Origin: Russula earlei
Lineage: Eukaryota > Basidiomycota > Agaricomycetes > Russulales > Russulaceae
Assembly (NCBI GenBank): GCA_025769875.1
Contig: JAGFNK010000273.1
Coordinates: 1-64,000, forward strand
Reading direction: 5' to 3'
DNA length: 64,000 nt
Both the position numbers and the translations under genes were made by a program. The notes under the pieces are model-generated. The model had not been told where the DNA came from. It made no database searches and saw nothing but the letters and a program-made list of their open reading frames with translations. Positions 12,959 to 23,555 of the stretch are shown here, piece by piece (the first letter of the stretch is position 1; each line of letters opens with the position of its first letter).

Positions 12959-14205
12959 ATGCTCTCCCTCCCTCTTGCCCTTCTCTTTTCTCTGGTGCCT
13001 CTGGTTTTTACCTCCCACAATGAAGACCTTCGCCGATCCCCACACCATCATGGCCAAAGTCCACAAAGCTCTGTGACCTACCACCTCAAAGATCACTACA
13101 CTGGTAAAGCCTTTATGAATGAGAGGTGAATTTCCGTTACTTGCCTTATGCTCCTCTTCTGTTTTGACTTGTGCCATAGTATTTGGAAGTACCGGGTCGG
13201 GAATGATCCTACCAACGGCTTAGTTAATTATGTATCGCATGCCACTGCTGCGAAAGAGGGACTCGCCTACGTGCAGAATGGCGTCGCCGTTCTGAAATTT
13301 GAAAACAGGGGCGACCTTCCTCTGAACAAGCCGCGTAACTCGTATATCTTCCTGCCAAGTCTTCGGAGCTTCCCCACGATTGAGGACGTCATTTTTCTAG
13401 TACCCGTATATCCTCAGTGAAAACTTATAGTAGCGGTCTCTTCATCGCCGACTTTGCACGTATGCCTTTCGGATGCGCTGTATGGCCGGCGTATTGGTCT
13501 GTTGGCCCCAACTGGCCGAATCATGGAGAAATCGACGTGATCGAAGGGGTAGATACTCAGTCCACGTTCGTTGTTTTCATGCCTTTTCTTTTTTTGTGAC
13601 TCAGCGATTCTGACATTACCGACTTCAGGAACCTAATCAGTTTTCACACCGGGGGCAGTACGGCATGTTCTATTGACACAACCAAGAATTTCACCGGCCA
13701 GGTGTCCCAACCACCATCCGGCTGTAAAACCACATCCTCGAATCAAGGGTGTGGTTTTTGGGATTCTCAGACCAGCTCATACGGTTCTGGGTTCAATGCG
13801 GCAGGCGGCGGCGTGTTTGTCCACTTGTGGGATAACAGCAAAGGCATTTCCGTTTGGCACTTTCCGCGCTCTTCTATCCCCCAGGACATCCTGTCGGGCA
13901 AACCTAACCCGGCCCTCTGGCCTGCTCCCGTTGCTTTCTTATCCTCCAGTAAATGCAACATCCCGACCCACTTTAGCTCGCACCAACTTGTCATTGACAC
14001 CACGCTCTGTGGTGGTTTTGCGACCGCCGAATATTCGCATTACGGTTGCCCAGGGACGTGCCCCGGGTTTGTGGCCAAGGGATCAAACTTCAACAGTGCG
14101 TTTTCTCTCTTTCATTATCTCTTTCCTTACGTTCACACTGTATCGAACGACAACCTAGACGTCATGTGGATGATCAACTACATTTCAGTCTACCAACCAG
14201 TCTGA
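12959..14205 (+). CDS. Secreted glycoside hydrolase family 16 endo-beta-glucanase
   Basis: Extracellular enzyme expected to cut beta-1,3 or mixed beta-1,3(4)-glucans of fungal or plant walls. Five exons, 12959..13125, 13180..13341, 13401..13559, 13629..14095, 14159..14205, give 333 residues with no frame break. A typical signal peptide opens the protein (MLSLPLALLFSLVPL...). The GH16 active-site motif GEIDVIEGVD is intact, with both catalytic Glu (about 13530-13559), preceded by GLFIADFARMPFGCAVWPAY. Later conserved blocks include NQGCGFWD, GGVFVHLWD and a C-terminal NYISVYQPV. The third exon is taken from 13401 because that gives TRISSVKTYSSG, matching the family; using the AG at 13417 would lose it. 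Best fit is the fungal GH16 laminarinase / mixed-linkage glucanase group. Substrate is inferred. Confidence 0.93.
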
Positions 14206-14719
14206 CACGTCCCCCCTCCCGCATTTATGGATACGTTAAACTTGGACGGTGTCATTTTATGCTTATAGATATCCTTATCTTCGGCGCACTCGGTATACTC
14301 CATTTTTCGGGGGCCCATGCCATCACGAAGAGATAACACTCCCAATGTCAGAGATGGTGGATGAATCGACGGACGCTTTCTGGTATTTATTTTATACCAT
14401 GAACATTCCTCTACGCTCCCCCGCGACGTGACTCACTATAATCCAGATTGTTCTCCTCGCCATTAATTCCCTTTCATGCCTTGCCTTATACCCTTCGGAT
14501 TCTTGTTCCTGCCGCTTGTTTATAAGGACTCGTTCTTACTTTCTTTTTGCTGACCGTTTTGGTATCGGACCAGGTACAATGCGTCATTATCCCCGAACCA
14601 TTATTAGTACGGCATTGACAAATGAGAATGAACCTTGTCTTGTGTTCTACGCTTCTTCTGTGCCGCTCTCGTCCATCGAACCCTCACAACATTGTCCCGA
14701 GCTCTCACGACTTGTATTA
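14206..14719. other. 3' flank of GH16 up to a MITE; no gene seen
   Basis: Non-coding by composition; no domain or repeat recognised before the transposon boundary at 14720. Confidence 0.4.
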
Positions 14720-15571
14720 CTATGGGTCACTGGGAACTTCGCAGTTCACTACCATCTTGGCGGTCATAAAGTAACAGACATGTAACACATGCCAAATTAA
14801 AGTCCACGTGGGATGAAACATCCCTGCTTTATTTACAAAGGCAATTTGATTAGATGGGGACTAGGGAAAACCAATCTTGAGTCTGGAGTGATGGTACAGT
14901 GGTATCATAAGGTCTGGTACTGACTGTAAAAACTGAGTGGTGTGATGGCAGTTGTGCAAACTTTGCACAACTGCCCTCACACCACTCGGTTTTTACAGTT
15001 GTGCTGCATATGAGGATCCTACTGATGAGGCCAGTGGCAATGAGGAGGGATACTGATTACTACTATGTTGTCTGTCTGCCATAGAGTCACACAAACCATT
15101 GGTTGTTGATGTGCAACAAGGTGCTCTTTGATTCATGTGGTGAGCTTGGATGTGGTGCCCTCTATCAAGAGCCACATGAGTAAAAGATCAATATATTGTT
15201 GTAGTCACTCAAAGCTGCCTGTAGCCACTGCTCATACATATGGCCTTGTGCCAGCTGACTGGACCACTTGTAAAGTGGCATAGAGTAGAACTGCAGTGAC
15301 CCAGACCCATCTGAATTAGCGATCACACAGCTGGAATCAAACTCCTGCTTTCTGCCAATGACCTGACAGAAGGCATTATGCAACCATGGCCCCCAGCCAA
15401 GATATTACTTGAAAACCACTTGATGGACCTCCAATTTTTCCTTTGCTAGAATGATGTTAATGGCACTCAATAGTATAACTACAAAGTTTTGAATGGAGTT
15501 GTTCAAGAGATACATGGAAAAGTGAAATTGCTGAGATGGCAGTGAACTGCTGAGTTCCCAGTGACCCATAG
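14720..15571. mobile_element. MITE family 1, copy A (852 bp)
   Basis: Terminal inverted repeats of about 45 bp start CTATGGGTCACTGGGAAC at the left and mirror it at the right, flanked on both sides by TA. The TA duplication suggests a Tc1/mariner-like origin. The interior matches copy D at 56279-56916 over several hundred bp, and the last 120 bp match copies B and C. No transposase is encoded, so it is non-autonomous. Confidence 0.88.
14923..14999. repeat. 77-bp near-perfect palindrome inside MITE copy A
   Basis: Two 38-base arms around a single central C at 14961, with two mismatches. The left arm starts ACTGTAAAAACTGAGTGG. Copy D of the same MITE has no palindrome at this point, so it looks like a small nested foldback insertion. 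It would form a strong hairpin as DNA or RNA. Confidence 0.9.
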
Positions 15572-16109
15572 TATCTCCAAACTCGCTCGCGCACCCTTGT
15601 GATCCACAATGTGCATCTCCAAGGGAATATGGAAAGATGCAAGTCATCGCGTGCGGCCTAAACCTACTCGTCTGTATTATTCACAGTTTGGTCGGGTCGT
15701 GGAGTGTCGAGTTCAGTGTCTGACTTGTGTTCTCTAGGCAAGTTTTGCCGCTCCTTTGACAGCGGGTGAGGTCATCACCCAAGTTCTCATATTCGTGTAC
15801 GGCAGTGATCTCGAGTCTCGTTCCCTGACGTTAAAGAGAGGGTTTTCCAAGCGGTCGATGAAAGTTTCGGGAGGCTAGGACTACCGTAAACCTATCGGTT
15901 CACGCAAAAATGCACGAAATTTGTTCTGGATACCTCTCTCCATTTGAAATCATCTGTGCTGGTTGGGCCTGGGTCAGGGGACATTAGATCGACTGAATCG
16001 GGGGATGGGGATCCCTCCTTCCTAAGCCCCCACTTGCCATCTTGTTCAAATGAGCAGATCGAGGTCCCCACCGCCCTTTGTTCGTTTCTTCCGAGTCGTC
16101 CAAGGTATG
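15572..16109. other. Intergenic, nothing recognised
   Basis: No open frame with a recognisable domain and no repeat match noticed. Confidence 0.35.
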
Positions 16110-16740
16110 AGCTAGACTATGGCGTTTCATTGAAGGAGGCTACGTTGATCAATTTCATCCTGACATCCCACTCGCAAATAGTATCTTTTTGACTCCCTCG
16201 GTGCCCAGTGGCGACGAGGCACTTAATTTGGTCTGGCTGGCCCGAAAGGCTCGGAACATACTTTGAGGCGCCAGCATTGGTGCTAGAGCAGTGCTGGAGA
16301 AAGTCAGGGCGTCTCCACCTTATCGTTATGATGTTAGGAGCTAGACGAGACGTGAGAGTGAGCTTTATTTTGGTTGCTGACAGCAAAAGAGATACACTGG
16401 GGCGCGCTGTCTCTTGGGGGCGTCTTAACCATCGCCAGTGTGATGCATGTCGTGTATGCTCATCCCTAGTTGGCACATGAACCGACCTCATGCGTTGAAA
16501 TAGCAACCACCAACGTTGCCAAGGATTCGGGGGCAACATGGCATCGCGAACGCCATCATAACGAGGGCACTTGCATCGCAGGCACGAGAGGTGCGCTTCT
16601 TCGGCGCTTCTTCAACGCTTCTTCAGCTGCTCTTGGCCATATACGTGCCCTCCCTGCATGAGAACGCTCCCTCGACACGCGTTCCAATTCAAGCGTGCCT
16701 TTACCAAACACGTCCGGCAACATTTTGCTATTCGTTCCCG
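16110..16740 (+). repeat. Diverged dispersed repeat, copy 1
   Basis: The reverse complement of 27270-27880 aligns along this stretch, with matching anchors such as CTCGGTGC(C/A)CAGTGGCGAC near 16196 and TACGTGCCCT near 16645. The copies are clearly diverged. Short open frames differ between copies and no domain is recognised, so the nature of the repeat is unknown. Confidence 0.7.
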
Positions 16741-17825
16741 GCGAGGGATGCATCCTTGTGCGATCATCGTCAAAAGTATCTCCGAGTCTTGCATGCCTTC
16801 AATTCCCGCCAACTCAAATTCTGTCTCTGTTACCAAGGTTGTCGTCACGGTGACTCCTGATCTGAGGCTACGAGCACATTGTGTAGCATGTCCAGGGACA
16901 CGCGAGTGCGAGCGGGCTGATCGCACTTAAGGAAAGAGGACAGCGCTGCCGTTGCGGTGAATGCTGAGCGCTGACGTGTCGAAGTCAGTACAGTCACCTC
17001 AGAAGATGGCCAATGGACTGTACGCCTTTCGATTGAGAGTGACCCACTGCCGCTGTGAGAGTTGCTTTCCCCGCATTGTATGTCAAGAATGCGGGCTAGG
17101 GGTGTCCGCCCGATGGGAATGAGTAGACTTGGAATGGGAGAAAGGAGAGAGATGGAAGAAGACGGGTAAACAGGCGGAAACGAGCGACGAAAGGACGAGG
17201 CGACGAATGGCATACTGTTTGAGTGCTCGCTTTGATTATTGTTGCTCGACAGGCAGGAAGTGTGTGTCACATACATTCCCGCCGTACCTACGAGTGTGTA
17301 TAGCGAAAGCGGCCATAAGGCCAGTGCAAACGAGGTCGAAGTGCGATCACAGGTTTGTCGGGGAAAACGTCTCCATCACGGCCATCGTTTGGCTATCGCG
17401 GCGCTGGTCGGCACAACGGATGTCCTCATGCTGTTGTTGCGTGAACATATGACCTCTGCGAGCAAGTAATGACAACATGGCCACAGTTCTATATCATAGC
17501 TACGTGTTGGTGGCAGAGCGCCTATTGAAGAGATGAAGGAAAAAGATCGAAGAGCGATGGAACGTCACGGTCACCGTTCGCGTTCGCCTTCAGCGCGAAT
17601 GCACAAACAGTTATGCCGCTCATGCATGCTGGACGACTGTACCACGGTGTCTGCCAGCATCATCGCCACCACGCAAGCTACGTTTCCCACCACAACCAAG
17701 CATAGAACCGCGAATAGAACCATCCTCGCCAGGGTCCACGGGACCACTCTCACATGATCTCCCCACAAACGACCCATCGTCTCCGCTCACGCTCGTCCTC
17801 ATCCCCAGCCCGCCTCACGTCCCAT
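16741..17825. other. Intergenic, no convincing gene
   Basis: Several short frames occur on both strands, including a minus-strand one at 17571-17777 with one hydrophobic stretch. None has a recognisable domain or a good splice partner. Confidence 0.35.
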
Positions 17826-18480
17826 TCACGCGTCGAACCCCGCGGCGGCCGCAGCGCGAAAGAGAGCGTCGAGCGTGTACCGCCCGGTGCGTAATCCCGC
17901 GCCTCGCGCGCTCTTGCTAGCGTCGCGCAAAATTGTGCCGAGCAGCGCCGCGTGCCGTTCCGGGTCCCAGAGCGTGTCCGCTGCGAGGGCGACGTAGGCG
18001 GCGGGAAGCAGCGCGAACGGGTCCGTGCCCCGGGCGTGCGGGACGACGGCGTAGTTGGAGCTCGCGTCGTTGCGCGTTGCGTTCTCGCGAAGCGTGTGGA
18101 TCAGCACCGCGTCGGGAAAGTCGCTGGCGACGACGTCGATGTGTGGGTGACAAGGACGCTTGGCAGGCCGGCGCGCGCGCCAAGTTCTATCAAACGTGGG
18201 GGTCGTGGCGTGTCATCGGGGAAGATCATCGCTTTTGCGGGAAGGTTCAGCTTTGCGATGTGATCGGCCACGTATAGCGCAGAGACCCAGATGGTGGAGG
18301 CCTGAAATTACCAATGCTCTGCTTGAGTGTCCGAGACAGAGACAGCTATTGTATGTCTGGGTCTTGATAGCGGTGAGTATAAGTAAACAATCCGCCAGGG
18401 GATGAGTGGGTGATTGAGGTATAGTCATAGAGGGTTTGGAGAGACGAAGACTATTTCTCTTCTGGTTTCATCCGAATGTG
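17826..18480 (-). pseudogene. Decayed SAM-dependent methyltransferase (METTL21/NNT1-like)
   Basis: Pieces of a Rossmann-fold lysine/protein methyltransferase can be read in order on the minus strand: an N-terminal segment with LYDYTSITHSSPG (about 18380-18440), SDTQAEHW...ASTIWVSALYVADHI (about 18250-18335), the SAM-binding segment ELGARAGLPS (about 18165-18195), VVASDFPDAVLIHTLREN (about 18080-18135) and a C-terminal part ending at 17826. They lie in different frames. Lesions seen: in-frame TAG at 18451-18453 (unless an intron ends there), a frame change near 18345, TAA at 18308-18310, a +1 shift near 18145, and Arg where the family has the middle Gly of the SAM loop (GAGAG-type). Several independent lesions favour a true pseudogene over sequencing error. 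Confidence 0.7.
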
Positions 18481-18558
18481 CACCGGTATCAGCACAAACC
18501 AACAGACGGTGATGATATATAGTATGTTTATCAAAAATAAGATTAAGAGAAACAGTCA

Positions 18559-19825
18559 TTACACGCGGAATATATTGAGTTTGGAGTCCCAACTACACGT
18601 CGCTAGTACTCCTTCCTCATACAAAGACCATGCACACCCTACAACGAATTCCGTATGCGCATCGTGAATTCTGATTTGTTGGGATTTTCCAGGGGCTGGA
18701 TTGGTTGTCCATCTGGTCGAAAAGCGTCAGCACATTCTGTGAGGGATATCATCCTTGAGAGACAAAATTCACATCCGACAAGTCATATCGTAAGAGCCGC
18801 TTGCGAGCAGGTCCAGGTCTATGAGGGCTCCATTGCACCTTGCGTATGGCATACTCATGCCCCAAAATCCGGTTCTCACATCTTCCACCGACCGCGTTCG
18901 CTGGTCCACCTGGCTGCAGCATGCGACAATCCCATATCTTTACGGTTTTATCGAGCCCCGCGCTTGCAAGGACAAGCGGACGGTATTTGTTCCAATCCAG
19001 CGCAAGCTCTTCGCTCGTGGCCGCGGGTACGGTGAGCACTGCACCGGACAATGGCGATGTGAACGCGTTCGAGGTCGGTGCAAAGGTAGGGGTGCGTAGA
19101 TCGAAGAAGCGGATGGTGCCGTCCCCGGAACATGTTGCGATCACGTCTGGCTGATGGGGGGAAAAAAGCGCCTGGTACACGCACGCGTGGTGCGCTTGCA
19201 GAGTCATGAGCGAACGCGGATGCTCGGGAGTCCACTTTGCGAAACGCTGATAAGGAGGGCGATGGACGAAAAACATCGTGGCACATACTAGTTTTACACT
19301 GCCATCCATGCAGCACGATACGAATTGGTCTTTCTTGACGTTAGACCAATCTACGTCGTACACCTCGCGGGTGTGCTCGTGCCAGGCACGGATTGGGAGA
19401 GTCTAGATAACTTGTCGCACTTACTCTCACCTACACTCAGCAAGGGAAGACCGGGGTGGGTGCTCACATTCAGCATGACGTCCCAGAGTTTTATAGACCC
19501 GTCGGCGGATGCTGTAACGAGTTGGTTCTCATGGACCTCTGACCACGCGACGTCGTAAAGGCCGTCCTGCGTCTCATAGCTGACAAACTGAACATTAGCT
19601 CGACAGAAGAGGGAAAGGTGGGTAGACGGACAACTTGTCCAGCTTGACGCCTGGAGTCCCGGAAGGACTCGACAAGGTGGAAGCGACGTATAAACGGCCA
19701 TTTCCGATGATACCATAATTCGCAGACGATGCAACTGCGATACGGGTAGTGTGGAAAGGTGACCAAGCGACGTTAGACTGGGAAAAGCCTGGCGTATGAA
19801 GCACGGCGGGTGTGTTCGGATGCAT
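18559..19825 (-). CDS. PEX7: PEX7, PTS2 receptor for peroxisomal import (WD40)
   Basis: Cytosolic WD-repeat receptor that carries PTS2-tagged enzymes to the peroxisome. Exons: 19825..19628, 19587..19468, 19402..19289, 19234..18773, 18712..18559, about 348 residues. PEX7 landmarks in order: N-terminal MHPNTPAVLHTPGFSQSNVA, YETQDGLYDVAWSEVHENQ, ADGSIKLWDV, EHTREVYDVDWSNVKKDQF, LQAHHACVYQALFSPHQPD, AGLDKTVKIWD, ILGHEYAIRKVQWSPHRP, and C-terminal IHDAHTEFVVG and CSWDSKLNIFRV. One extra base near 18811-18818 (CCTGGACC) breaks the frame between HRP and DLLASGSYD; with it removed all exon phases agree. It may be an assembly error. The first intron (19588-19627) would be only 40 bp with a GTCTAC donor, so that splice is less certain. 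Confidence 0.9.
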
Positions 19826-19928
19826 AGCTTGGGTGCGCCCCGATGATTGGTTGGTGGGTGTCACGTAATCGGCTTGACGGCCCGGGAGATACCTTTTCTC
19901 CAGACGGACAGTCCAGAGGACGGTATTT
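19826..19928. promoter_or_regulatory. Shared promoter region, PEX7 / sirtuin
   Basis: The divergent ATG codons are 103 bp apart, so both promoters must lie here or overlap the 5' ends of the genes. Confidence 0.55.
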
Positions 19929-21633
19929 ATGCGCCTTTCAGTCCCAAACATCCCCCCCGCCATTCTTGCCTCCGCAGCCCTGCGCAATGATCCGATAGTA
20001 TCCCCTTCAGAAGCTGTCCAGCGCATCTCCTCGTTTCTTTCCTCAGGGCGCACCGCAGTGTTGACTGGTGCTGGTGTCAGTGTCGATTCTGGCGTCAAGG
20101 CGTACCGCGGAAAGGATGGGAGGTACATGCATCCGGACTACAAGTGCGTTCGCACCATTCACGGTCTTTTCCCTCGCTGATCAGTATTGCGAACGTGCTT
20201 GCTCCATTTTCAGACCAATCTTTGTTCGCGATCGTCTTCTGTTAGTTCCTTTGCCTACCTTGTTGATCGTGGTATTTCTAGTACCAGGAGCTCATCGAAG
20301 ATAGCCTTCGAGGACACTCGTTTCGGTATGTCTTATTCTTCTCATTCTGCATAGTGCCTTTGCGTTACGTCTCAACCCCCAGGCAACGATACTGGTGCGT
20401 CAGCCAGTGCCTTGTTTGGTGAGGACTGCACATATCACTTATTCACCAGGCTCCGCGCATACATTGGATTTTTACCCGTTCGTCGCACCTTTCCGAACTC
20501 AACACACTATGCCCTCGCAGCTTTACAACACGTCGGTGTGGTTGGCCCCCTTATAACACAAAACGTCGATGGTCTGCACCGCGCGGCACTTCGTCGCGTC
20601 TTAACAGAACCCGAAATAGACCGACGGATCCTCGAGCTCCACGGGAGCATATTTGTGAGTACAGCATTGTCCCTGTGCCTGCGCGCTACACTCCCGTTTT
20701 CCCTCCTGATCGGAAGCGGGGATTTGTCTGATTGTCGCGTAGAAGGTGCATTGTCAACATGGACACGTTTACCCACGCGCAGTGTTCCAAGATTGGCTCG
20801 GACAGGCGAACCCACGCTGGCGGGAGTTCCTCGCCGAGCTCGAACGCACAGGCACGCAGCCGAAGACAAATCCTGACGGCGATGTGCGCCAACCTATTTC
20901 TGTCCAACCCCGTAGATGCTACATTGTTTTCCCACTCGTCTCTAGGTCGTGCTCGACGACAGCGTTTCTTATGACGACTTCGTCGTCCCAAAATGTCCCA
21001 GCTGCGATGCGGAGGGCAGGAGGAATAGCATCGTGCGTTTTCACAATGGCCTATACAAGACAAACGATTAATGATGGAAATCATGGAATCCAGATAAAGC
21101 CTGATTTTGTCTTCTTTGGAGAGTCTATCAGCCAGGAAGTGAAGGATCGTAGGTACGCCGCACAGCAGGAAATTTTCTGGCATAAACCATTTTGCCTTCC
21201 AAATTGATAATGGCCGCCGAAGTTATCGCACTGTCGAGGTTGCCGACCGGCTCTTCGTGCTTGGCACCACGCTTGCAACTTATTCAGCCTTCCGGTATTT
21301 ACCCCTTTCACCAAGTCATCTATGAAATCTTCCCATGCTAGTCAGTCTCCTGAAACACGCGCTCGAATTACGGAAACCGGTCCTGCTCCTCAACGTAGGA
21401 CCCACACGCGCAGATGGATTACCCGGCGTGGACAAACTTGAAATCCCCACAGGTGTTGTCATGACTGACGTTGTGCATACAATTGTGTGAGTTCCCATGA
21501 GATCTGAGCCTTTATGCCCTGCAATCTCCTAACCGCATTGGCACTCAGAGGTACGCGGGCACATAACGATCCCGCACTTCGTGATATTCTACTCAGTGAT
21601 GTTGTAAAGGAGGTTGTTGAACAAGCAGTGTAA
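19929..21633 (+). CDS. Class II sirtuin, SIRT4-like NAD-dependent deacylase
   Basis: NAD+-dependent protein deacylase or ADP-ribosyl/lipoamidase-type enzyme, usually mitochondrial in this class. Eleven exons all join in frame (356 residues): 19929..20143, 20214..20223, 20282..20325, 20383..20394, 20450..20654, 20743..20883, 20946..21032, 21094..21152, 21223..21294, 21346..21486, 21549..21633. Seen: NAD loop TAVLTGAGVSVDSGVKAYRG, TQNVDGLH, catalytic ELHGSI, zinc Cys in VHCQHGH and CPSCDAEGR, KPDFVFFGES, and LFVLGTTLATYSAFRLLKHA. Exons 2 and 4 are only 10 and 12 bases, yet both are needed for the conserved KPIFYQEL and RQRYW segments. The basic, Ser-rich N-terminus could be a mitochondrial presequence. 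No frame breaks. Confidence 0.92.
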
Positions 21634-21965
21634 GTAGAGCAAGATGCGTGGGTATGCATTAAGAGTCATGACCTGTATGTACACGACGTATCATCACTCC
21701 TCCCTATGGAGGCTATACATACGGGGTTTTCGTAAGTTTTTCGTATATGGTTGGGACTGGGATGTAATTTACAGTACTACGGTTGGGAATGCAGTATGAC
21801 AGAGTTTGCGATTTATGGAGTCGCTGATCTATTCGACAGCGCGGCCGTGCGATTGATATGCAATTAGGTGGCAGGGAGGCTTAGCGGATAGCAGTGAGAG
21901 CAATTAACAGATAATCAGTATAGCATGAGAGTACACAAGACAATAAGAAGTGCGCCCGTATGGCC

Positions 21966-22940
21966 TCAGCGTGGCGTGAGATGTGCGAGGTGGAGGCGTG
22001 GAAGATCACCAAGGGAAACCGAGTGATGGTGCGCTTCTGAATGAAACGAACCACCTCCGGCATCCCCGTGTGAAGAAAGTGGCGGTGCAGCACACGCGGC
22101 CGCCCCCTCAGCCCCCTCCGGGCGTTTCGGAACAACGTAAACAGGTGCACGAAGGCGAGCCCAGGACCAATCGTGCCACCTGTCGGGCGAAGGAAGAAGG
22201 TCCGGAAACCCGAGACGGGTTGGTAGACGACGGGAGCGATGCAGGTAGTCTTCGAAAGCGAGCATGTCTGGCGCGCGGAACACCGCGAGCGAACACAGCG
22301 GTTGCGTGCCTTCGCCTGAGCCGCCAGGAGATCCGTCAGACTCGTCAAATATGTGTTCTTCTTGACCGTCAGGGGGCTCGCGCTGACCAGAATGGGAGAG
22401 GGAGGAATGGGATAGCTTGTCGACCTCATCCTCGTCCGCAATCAGAGAGGGCGTCGTAGAGTCCGTGTCCCTCCGTCTTTGTAACGACGGCAAAGGAGAC
22501 AGTGCCTGAGGTGGAGTAGCCGACTGTGTGTCGGCAACGACAGCTTTGCTATTTCGCTGGGGCGCTACGGCGCTGAGGGATGACCTCGCCTGGTCTTCTT
22601 CCTTTTCCCTTAGAATTTCCTTCACCGCTTCGATGGATCGCCGCAGGCAACGCTCGCGATGTTTGACCCAGTGGAAAGGGTCGTAGGAGCTCTTCGGCGA
22701 GAGCTTGATTCGAGTGCCGCACCGTCTGCAGCTTACGAAGAGTGGACCAAGGAGGTCCGCAAGAGGGTCGTCGCGGAGACGTTTTTCACGCTGCATCTCC
22801 GCCGCAGTTTTGGGTCGCCCGTCGATGAAACTATCTCGAGATTTAGCGCATGCAAAGACAACGTGGCGAGAGAAGGAAAAGCCCTTGCCTGGACGAGTCA
22901 TGGGATATTGAGTCTGTCGGGGTTGTATATCCCGTGCCAT
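21966..22940 (-). CDS. C-x2-C-x19-H-x3-C finger protein A (unknown function)
   Basis: A single open frame encodes up to 324 residues. The only clear domain is a C2HC finger, SCRRCGTRIKLSPKSSY...HWVKHRERC, near residues 70-98, preceded by an acidic/basic segment RLRDDPLADLLGP. The finger has exactly the same spacing as the three fingers of the neighbouring gene at 23556-24902, so the two genes belong to one family. The rest is Ser/Pro-rich and probably disordered. The start is uncertain: an AG just before the finger-containing part (about 22831) could be a splice acceptor with a further 5' exon upstream. Function unknown; nucleic-acid or protein binding are both possible. Confidence 0.6.
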   Translation of the reverse strand: MARDIQPRQTQYPMTRPGKGFSFSRHVVFACAKSRDSFIDGRPKTAAEMQREKRLRDDPLADLLGPLFVSCRRCGTRIKLSPKSSYDPFHWVKHRERCLRRSIEAVKEILREKEEDQARSSLSAVAPQRNSKAVVADTQSATPPQALSPLPSLQRRRDTDSTTPSLIADEDEVDKLSHSSLSHSGQREPPDGQEEHIFDESDGSPGGSGEGTQPLCSLAVFRAPDMLAFEDYLHRSRRLPTRLGFPDLLPSPDRWHDWSWARLRAPVYVVPKRPEGAEGAAACAAPPLSSHGDAGGGSFHSEAHHHSVSLGDLPRLHLAHLTPR

Positions 22941-23555
22941 GCCCTATTGCGCGTTCACTGGTATTTTTTAATTGGCGTGAGTCCTGCGCAAGTGAACCGA
23001 GTAAATGGAAGGTCCGAAAAGGCAACAAGTTTAAATTTACGACATACCAGACGAGAAGGCCGCGCATGGCTCACTGCCCCCAGCCTAGAATGGCGAATGA
23101 ATGAGGCGATAGAGGAGTGGTGAGACGTTGACGGTATAAAGTCCCTACCTCGGATATGGCTCAGTTCGTGACTGTTTTGTTGTTACCATAGACAGGAAAT
23201 GTCAAAGACTGTGGTGAGGAGAAGAAAGAGAAAGGTCGCCGGAGCAGGAAGAGAGAACCTGGGGGGAAAGGTGGGGTGGAGGGGTACCACCCTTTCGGCA
23301 CTTCCCGCGTCCGACCATCTGGAATCATCTCTCCATTGCAAAACTCGACGGAAAACTTGAGTAAAAAGACATATGCGCGAGGCTGACATTCAAGGAATAT
23401 CCAAACTTTACAGAGAGAATGTGCCCAGTACGTGGCGGTATTTGACAAGGTACGAGTCCCTCGTGCGGACAAATTTGGAAACCAAAGGATTCACGGAAGC
23501 AAAAAGCCAAAAAATGAAAAAATGAAAAAAAAAAATGAAAACATACAAACAGCGG
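22941..23555. other. Intergenic between the two finger genes
   Basis: Low-complexity A-rich run at 23510-23540 and purine-rich stretches; no gene recognised. Confidence 0.35.

Noticed and set aside
17571..17777. Small membrane protein on the minus strand
   Set aside because: One hydrophobic stretch only; no conserved features or supporting context.
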